Below are positions 59,850 to 64,000 of a DNA stretch of 64,000 nt, piece after piece. The translations under genes and the position numbers were made by a program. Location of the stretch: NCBI RefSeq assembly GCF_016651105.1, contig NZ_JAEKEL010000002.1, positions 702,501 to 766,500 on the forward strand, given 5' to 3'. The notes beneath the pieces are model-generated. The model had not been told where the DNA came from, made no database searches, and saw nothing but the letters and a program-made list of their open reading frames with translations. Within the stretch, counting starts at the first letter, position 1. The number at the start of each line of letters is the position of its first letter. This stretch comes from Pseudomonas sp. TH15. GTDB taxonomy: Bacteria; Pseudomonadota; Gammaproteobacteria; Pseudomonadales; Pseudomonadaceae.

Positions 59850-60620
59850 TCAATCCTTCCGCTTAAGAAGCTCACCACGGGCCGCTTTCTGGGTTTCCGT
59901 GAGGATGCCACGCAATATATTCATTTCCGCCCGGCTGACCGAGCTTCGTCCGTACAACCGACGCAGGCGCGCCATCAAGTGTCGCGGCTTTTCCGGATCG
60001 AGAAATTCAATGGCCACCAGGGTTTGCTCCAGGTGCTCATAGAATCGCTCCAGCTCATCCATGGTCGCCAGTTCACCACTCTTGGTGGACGCCACTTCAT
60101 CCTTCTCGACCTTGCTCGGCTGGCCCGCGGCTGCGAGCCAGGACATGCGCACTTCATAACTCAACACCTGCACCGCCGCCCCAAGGTTCAGCGAGCTGAA
60201 CTCAGGGTCTGATGGGATGTGCACGTGATAATGACATCGCTGCAGCTCTTCATTGGTCAGGCCGGAATCTTCACGACCAAAGACCAAGGCAATCTCGGCA
60301 CCCTGCGCAGCCTCCTCGACCACTTTCACACCGCATTCGCGGGGATCGAGCAGCGGCCAGGGAATGCGGCGGTCACGAGCACTGGTGCCGAGCACCAGAT
60401 TGCAACCGACCAAGGCATCTTCCAAGGTGGCGACGACTTGCGCGTTTTCAAGGATGTCACCGGCACCGGAGGCACGAGCATCGGCCTCGTGATGCGGGAA
60501 CAACCGCGGTTCGACCAGCACCAGCCGCGACAGGCCCATGTTCTTCATGGCACGCGCAGCCCCGCCGATATTGCCGGGATGGCTGGTATTGACCAGGACG
60601 ACACGAATGTTTTGCAGCAC
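59850..60620 (-). CDS. trmJ: tRNA (cytidine/uridine-2'-O-)-methyltransferase TrmJ
   Basis: 256 residues from a GTG. SPOUT-fold motifs NTSHPGNIGGAARAMKNMG near the N-terminus, LVFGREDSGLTNEEL and IPSDPEFSSLNLGAAVQVLSYE (the knot). Modifies position 32 of tRNAs. Three bases upstream of cysE, same strand, so co-transcription is likely. Confidence 0.95.
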   Translation of the reverse strand: MLQNIRVVLVNTSHPGNIGGAARAMKNMGLSRLVLVEPRLFPHHEADARASGAGDILENAQVVATLEDALVGCNLVLGTSARDRRIPWPLLDPRECGVKVVEEAAQGAEIALVFGREDSGLTNEELQRCHYHVHIPSDPEFSSLNLGAAVQVLSYEVRMSWLAAAGQPSKVEKDEVASTKSGELATMDELERFYEHLEQTLVAIEFLDPEKPRHLMARLRRLYGRSSVSRAEMNILRGILTETQKAARGELLKRKD

Positions 60621-60702
60621 GGGAGGCGATCTCGAACACTAAATTAGGGAGCCGAATCTTACAGCTCAACCTACCGTTAAGCTATGAAAGCGAACACCGA
60701 CC

Positions 60703-60730
60703 TTCACCTGTAGAAACTTTCTGATAGAAT
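60703..60730 (+). promoter_or_regulatory. Probable sigma-70 promoter of suhB
   Basis: TTCACC (60703-60708), 16-base spacer, TAGAAT (60725-60730). Transcript start is expected near 60737, 30 bases before the ATG. Confidence 0.6.
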
Positions 60731-60766
60731 GCCCGGCTTTCTTTAACAACCTTAGGTGACACATCC

Positions 60767-61582
60767 ATGCAGCCCATGCTGAATATCGCGCTGCGCGCCG
60801 CCCGCAGCGCCAGTGAATTGATCTTCCGCTCCATCGAGCGCCTGGATACCATCAAGGTCGACGAAAAAGACGCCAAGGATTACGTATCCGAGGTGGATCG
60901 CGCCGCCGAACAGAAAATCATCGACGCGCTGCGCAAGGCCTACCCTACCCACGGCATTCTCGGTGAAGAAACCGGTATGCACCCAGGTAGCGGCGAAGGC
61001 GAAGAATACCTGTGGATCATCGATCCGCTGGACGGCACCACCAACTTCCTGCGCGGCATTCCTCACTTCGCTGTCAGCATCGCCTGCAAATACCGCGGTC
61101 GCCTGGAACACGCTGTTGTTCTGGACCCGGTTCGCCAGGAAGAATTCACTGCTAGCCGTGGTCGCGGCGCTCAACTGAACGGTCGTCGCCTGCGCGTCAG
61201 CGGTCGCACCAGCCTCGACGGCGCCCTGCTGGGTACCGGCTTCCCGTTCCGTGACGACCAGATGGACAACCTCGACAACTACCTGGGCATGTTCCGCGCC
61301 CTGGTTGGCCAGACCGCCGGCATCCGTCGCGCCGGCTCGGCTAGCCTGGACCTGGCCTACGTGGCTGCCGGTCGTTTCGACGCGTTCTGGGAGTCGGGCT
61401 TGTCCGAGTGGGACATGGCTGCAGGCGCCCTGCTGATCCAGGAAGCCGGCGGTTTGGTGAGCGACTTCACCGGCGGTCACGACTTCCTTGAAAAAGGCCA
61501 CGTCGTTGCTGGCAACACCAAATGCTTCAAAGCAGTTCTGACGGCCATCCAGCCGCACTTGCCGGCTTCGCTGAAACGCTAA
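60767..61582 (+). CDS. suhB: Inositol-1-monophosphatase family protein SuhB
   Basis: 271 residues from the ATG at 60767 with AGGTG upstream. Metal-binding motifs GEETG, the family signature WIIDPLDGTTNF and the second motif SEWDMAAGALLIQEAGG are intact. In P. aeruginosa SuhB affects virulence gene expression, and in E. coli it works in rRNA antitermination, so its role is wider than inositol metabolism. Divergent from trmJ; the only plus-strand gene in this part. Confidence 0.95.
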   Translation: MQPMLNIALRAARSASELIFRSIERLDTIKVDEKDAKDYVSEVDRAAEQKIIDALRKAYPTHGILGEETGMHPGSGEGEEYLWIIDPLDGTTNFLRGIPHFAVSIACKYRGRLEHAVVLDPVRQEEFTASRGRGAQLNGRRLRVSGRTSLDGALLGTGFPFRDDQMDNLDNYLGMFRALVGQTAGIRRAGSASLDLAYVAAGRFDAFWESGLSEWDMAAGALLIQEAGGLVSDFTGGHDFLEKGHVVAGNTKCFKAVLTAIQPHLPASLKR

Positions 61583-61593
61583 GCGAGCGCCAC

Positions 61594-61621
61594 AAAAAAG
61601 CACCCTTCGGGGTGCTTTTTT
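61594..61621 (+). terminator. Intrinsic terminator of suhB
   Basis: AAAAAAGCACCC and GGGTGCTTTTTT with a UUCG loop, 12 bases after the stop codon. Confidence 0.95.
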
Positions 61622-61648
61622 TATGCCTGAAATTTTACAAAACCTTCC

Positions 61649-61735
61649 TGTAGGAGCTGCCGAAGGCTGCGATCTTTTGATCTTTGTTTTTCAAAAGCCA
61701 ATATCAAAAGATCGCAACCTTCGGCAGCTCCTACA
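61649..61735. repeat. REPIN (TGTAGGAGCTGCCG type)
   Basis: TGTAGGAGCTGCCGAAGGCT and ACCTTCGGCAGCTCCTACA with GATCTTTTGATC and AAAAGATCGC in the spacer. It sits between two convergent terminators. Confidence 0.9.
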
Positions 61736-61760
61736 CGGGAATCGGGTTTTTTGCAGGCAC

Positions 61761-61787
61761 AAAAAGCACCCCGCAGGGTGCTTTTTT
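61761..61787 (-). terminator. Bidirectional terminator of glycine-zipper gene
   Basis: AAAAAGCACCC and GGGTGCTTTTTT with loop CGCA. It is 17 bases beyond the stop of the minus-strand gene and has T runs in both directions. Confidence 0.9.
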
Positions 61788-61803
61788 CCAAACGATCGAC
61801 CTG

Positions 61804-62352
61804 TTACTGGCCCGGTTCGTTCTGCGACAAAACCAGCTTGCCTTCTTTATCGACCGGAATCTGGTTACCCGGATCGCGATCCATCCGCACTTTGCCTTCC
61901 TTGCCGTCCAGCGAGTAACGGACGTCGTAGCCGACAACCTTGTCGCTGATGTCGTTCACCGTATTACACCGAGTTTGCGTCGTGGTGTAGGTATCACGGT
62001 TCTGCATGCCTTCCTGAACCTTGTTACCGGCATATCCGCCGCCAACAGCGCCCGCAACGGTGGCAAGCTTCTTGCCATTACCGCCACCAACCATATTGCC
62101 CAACAGACCACCACCGACCGCACCGAGCACTGTGCCCATGATCTGATGCTGATCCTTGACTGGCGCTTGCCGAGTCACTGCAACGTCCTTGCACACTTCA
62201 CGTGGAGTCTTGATCTGTGTCTTGACCGGCTCAACCGCCAGAACTTGCGCATACTCAGGGCCGCTTTTTACCAGGCTGTAGGTGGCAACAGCACCCCCGG
62301 CAGTCACACCGACAGCACCCAATACCGCACCAACCAGTAACGACTTGTTCAC
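61804..62352 (-). CDS. Glycine-zipper 2TM domain protein (YcfJ-like)
   Basis: 182 residues from the GTG at 62352 with CAGGAGG upstream; an ATG two bases earlier is out of frame. N-terminal membrane anchor (LLVGAVLGAVGVTAGGAVATYSL), then the glycine-zipper pair IMGTVLGAVGGGLLGNMVGGGNGKKLATVAGAVGGGYAGNKV. C-terminal soluble part with CNTVNDISDKVVGYDV. Envelope protein of unknown role; corresponds to P. aeruginosa PA3819 by position. Confidence 0.88.
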   Translation of the reverse strand: MNKSLLVGAVLGAVGVTAGGAVATYSLVKSGPEYAQVLAVEPVKTQIKTPREVCKDVAVTRQAPVKDQHQIMGTVLGAVGGGLLGNMVGGGNGKKLATVAGAVGGGYAGNKVQEGMQNRDTYTTTQTRCNTVNDISDKVVGYDVRYSLDGKEGKVRMDRDPGNQIPVDKEGKLVLSQNEPGQ

Positions 62353-62412
62353 ATGAACCTCCTGACCATCACATGCGGGTCATTGCCCGCGCTTCTCCCA
62401 GCCTTGGAGCAT

Positions 62413-62446
62413 AAAAAAAGGCGCGAGTTCAACTCGCGCCTTTTTT
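62413..62446 (-). terminator. Terminator of secDF
   Basis: AAAAAAAGGCGCGAGTT and AACTCGCGCCTTTTTT form a long stem, 28 bases after the secF stop on the minus strand. Confidence 0.92.
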
Positions 62447-62473
62447 GGCTAATAGCTGGAAAAACGATGGCCG

Positions 62474-63388
62474 TTATGGACGGTCGTCGATTTCCTTTTC
62501 GGTAGCCGCAGGAGGAATCAAATCCTCGCTGTTCAGGTTCAGCCAGATCAGCACCACGTTCGCGATGTAGATCGACGAGTAGGTACCTGCCAGAACACCG
62601 ATGAACAGGGCAATGGAGAAGCCGAACAGGTTGTCGCCACCGAAGAACAACAGCGCCGAGATCGCCAGCAAGGTGGAGATCGACGTCGCCATGGTCCGCA
62701 GCAGGGTTTGCGTGGTCGAGATGTTGATGTTCTCGATCAGGCTCGCCTTGCGCAGCACCCGGAAGTTCTCACGAACCCGGTCGAATACCACGATGGTGTC
62801 GTTGAGCGAGTACCCGATAATCGCCAGCACCGCCGCCAGGACCGTCAAATCGAAGGTGATCTGGAAGAACGACAGGATACCGACGGTCACGATCACGTCG
62901 TGGATCAGCGAAACAATGGCGCCGACCGCGAACTTCCACTGAAAGCGGAAAGCCAGGTAGATCAGGATGCCGCCCAGCGCCATCAGCATGCCGAGGCCGC
63001 CCTGGTCGCGCAGCTCTTCACCTACCTGCGGGCCGACGAACTCGACACGCTTGACCTCGGCCGGGTTATCGCCGCCGACCTTTTTCAAGGCATCGGCCAC
63101 CTGGTGACCCAGTTGCGGGTCTTCACCCGGCATACGCACGAGTAGATCGGTGGTCGCACCAAAGCTCTGAACGATGGCTTCGTGGTAACCCGCCGAAGTC
63201 AGTTGCTCACGCACCTTGGTGACATCGGCTGGATGCTCGTAGGTCAGCTCAATGAGCGTACCACCGGTGAAATCCAGCCCCCAGTTCATGCCCTTGTGGA
63301 CGACGCTGAAAATGGCCAGCGCCGTAAGGAACAATGTGACGCCGAACGCGAAGTTGCGAACGCCCATGAAGTTGATTGTACGTAACAT
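62474..63388 (-). CDS. secF: Protein translocase subunit SecF
   Basis: 304 residues. One N-terminal helix (FAFGVTLFLTALAIFSVVH), the marker GLDFTGGTLIELTYEHPA, a periplasmic domain and five C-terminal helices including the conserved DLTVLAAVLAIIGYSLNDTIVVFDRVREN. With SecD it uses the proton gradient to pull proteins through SecYEG. Nine bases after secD. Confidence 0.97.
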   Translation of the reverse strand: MLRTINFMGVRNFAFGVTLFLTALAIFSVVHKGMNWGLDFTGGTLIELTYEHPADVTKVREQLTSAGYHEAIVQSFGATTDLLVRMPGEDPQLGHQVADALKKVGGDNPAEVKRVEFVGPQVGEELRDQGGLGMLMALGGILIYLAFRFQWKFAVGAIVSLIHDVIVTVGILSFFQITFDLTVLAAVLAIIGYSLNDTIVVFDRVRENFRVLRKASLIENINISTTQTLLRTMATSISTLLAISALLFFGGDNLFGFSIALFIGVLAGTYSSIYIANVVLIWLNLNSEDLIPPAATEKEIDDRP

Positions 63389-63397
63389 GGCAGCCCC

Positions 63398-64000
63398 TTA
63401 AATCCACAACTTCTTGAAGTCCCGACCGCCGAAGATCAGGTTGACCATCGCGCGGGTCACCATGATGGCCGTGAACATCGAGGTAAAGATCCCGAGGGAC
63501 ATGGTCACTGCGAAGCCTTTGACGGGACCGGTGCCCATCGCAAAGAGAATCCCGCCGACCAACAATGTTGTCAGGTTGGCGTCGAGAATCGCGGTGAATG
63601 CCCGGCCGAAGCCTTCGTTGATTGCCCGTTGTACCGTCATGCCTGCCGCGATCTCTTCACGAATACGCGAGAAAATCAGTACGTTGGCGTCGACCGCCAT
63701 ACCCATGGTCAGCACGATACCGGCGATACCCGGCAGGGTCAGCGTTGCACCCAGCAGCGACATCAAGGCCAGCAGCAGCACCATGTTCACGCCCAGAGCG
63801 ACGGTGGCGATGATGCCGAAGAAACGGTAGATGGCGATGATGAACAGCGAGACAAACAGCATGCCCCACAGCGATGCATCGATACCCTTGGTGATGTTGT
63901 CAGCACCCAGGCTCGGGCCAATGGTGCGCTCTTCAGCGAAGTACATTGGTGCAGCCAGACCACCGGCACGCAACAGCAGCGCCAGTTCGGACGACTCGCC
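63398..64000 (-). CDS. secD: Protein translocase subunit SecD, 3' part (gene continues past window end)
   Basis: The frame stays open to the right edge, so about 200 C-terminal residues are seen and the rest is outside. Visible are SSELALLLRAGGLAAP, ERTIGPSLGADNI, the helix LGVNMVLLLALMSLLGATLTLPGIAGIVLTMGMAVDANVLIFSRIREE and TTLLVGGILFAMGTGPVKGFA, all SecD. An internal TTG at 63973 is not the start. Confidence 0.97.
   Translation of the reverse strand, partial: GESSELALLLRAGGLAAPMYFAEERTIGPSLGADNITKGIDASLWGMLFVSLFIIAIYRFFGIIATVALGVNMVLLLALMSLLGATLTLPGIAGIVLTMGMAVDANVLIFSRIREEIAAGMTVQRAINEGFGRAFTAILDANLTTLLVGGILFAMGTGPVKGFAVTMSLGIFTSMFTAIMVTRAMVNLIFGGRDFKKLWI

Noticed and set aside
1..64000. 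tRNA genes, rRNA genes, insertion sequences, prophage or integrase genes
   Set aside because: No TpsiC-arm/acceptor pattern, no transposase or integrase motifs and no phage structural genes were found on either strand.

Overview
The window is chromosomal DNA of a fluorescent Pseudomonas, most likely from the P. fluorescens group. Three things support this. The right-hand 37 kb follows, from memory, the gene order of P. aeruginosa PA3767-PA3821 (tadA, multicopper oxidase, guaA, guaB, xseA, leuA, der, bamB, hisS, ispG, rodZ, pilF, rlmN, ndk, the isc operon, cysE, trmJ, suhB, secF, secD). The intergenic spaces carry two Pseudomonas REP families, mostly as inverted pairs (REPINs). There is also a DUF6124-type gene with its characteristic long leader. 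I see no rRNA, tRNA, insertion sequence, prophage or CRISPR array.

Region 1 (1-13.6 kb) is accessory. It holds the 3' part of a large NEL-type ubiquitin-ligase-like toxin/effector gene. Next comes a six-gene CS1/cable-type (alternate chaperone-usher) fimbrial operon on the minus strand, with two pilin-like subunits, one usher, one chaperone and two tandem tip adhesins. A divergent PadR-regulator/siderophore-interacting-protein pair follows, ending in a 17-bp minisatellite.

Region 2 (13.6-26.7 kb) holds a small membrane protein, a VF530 protein, an OprB porin with PQQ glucose dehydrogenase (periplasmic glucose oxidation) and a frameshifted DUF6124 gene behind a highly structured leader. After a repeat-rich stretch come a second Lon protease (AsrA-like) with a heat-shock-type promoter, a chagasin-family (I42) inhibitor lipoprotein, a YhhN lysoplasmalogenase and cmoAB for tRNA wobble modification.

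Region 3 (26.8-43.9 kb) holds tadA with a multicopper oxidase and then a small AT-rich island with two tiny ORFs and a solitary eukaryote-like protein kinase. It continues with guaBA, a zinc-ribbon protein, a TauE/SafE exporter with a divergent LysR regulator, xseA, an M23 peptidase, leuA behind a possible leader peptide, and an omega-amidase/aminotransferase pair.

Region 4 (43.9-64 kb) is housekeeping, almost all on the minus strand: ribosome assembly (der), outer-membrane assembly (bamB, yfgM-like), hisS, ispG, cell shape (rodZ), pilus biogenesis (pilW/pilF), rlmN, ndk, the complete isc Fe-S operon under an IscR box, cysE, trmJ, suhB (plus strand), a glycine-zipper protein and secF/secD, with secD cut by the window end.

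The most interesting unexplained items are the DUF6124 leader, which has mutually exclusive stems and a sequestered ribosome-binding site, the AT-rich kinase island, and a cluster of four TGTAAG half-sites in front of the fimbrial operon. Family assignments come from reading the sequences and from memory; no database search was run.
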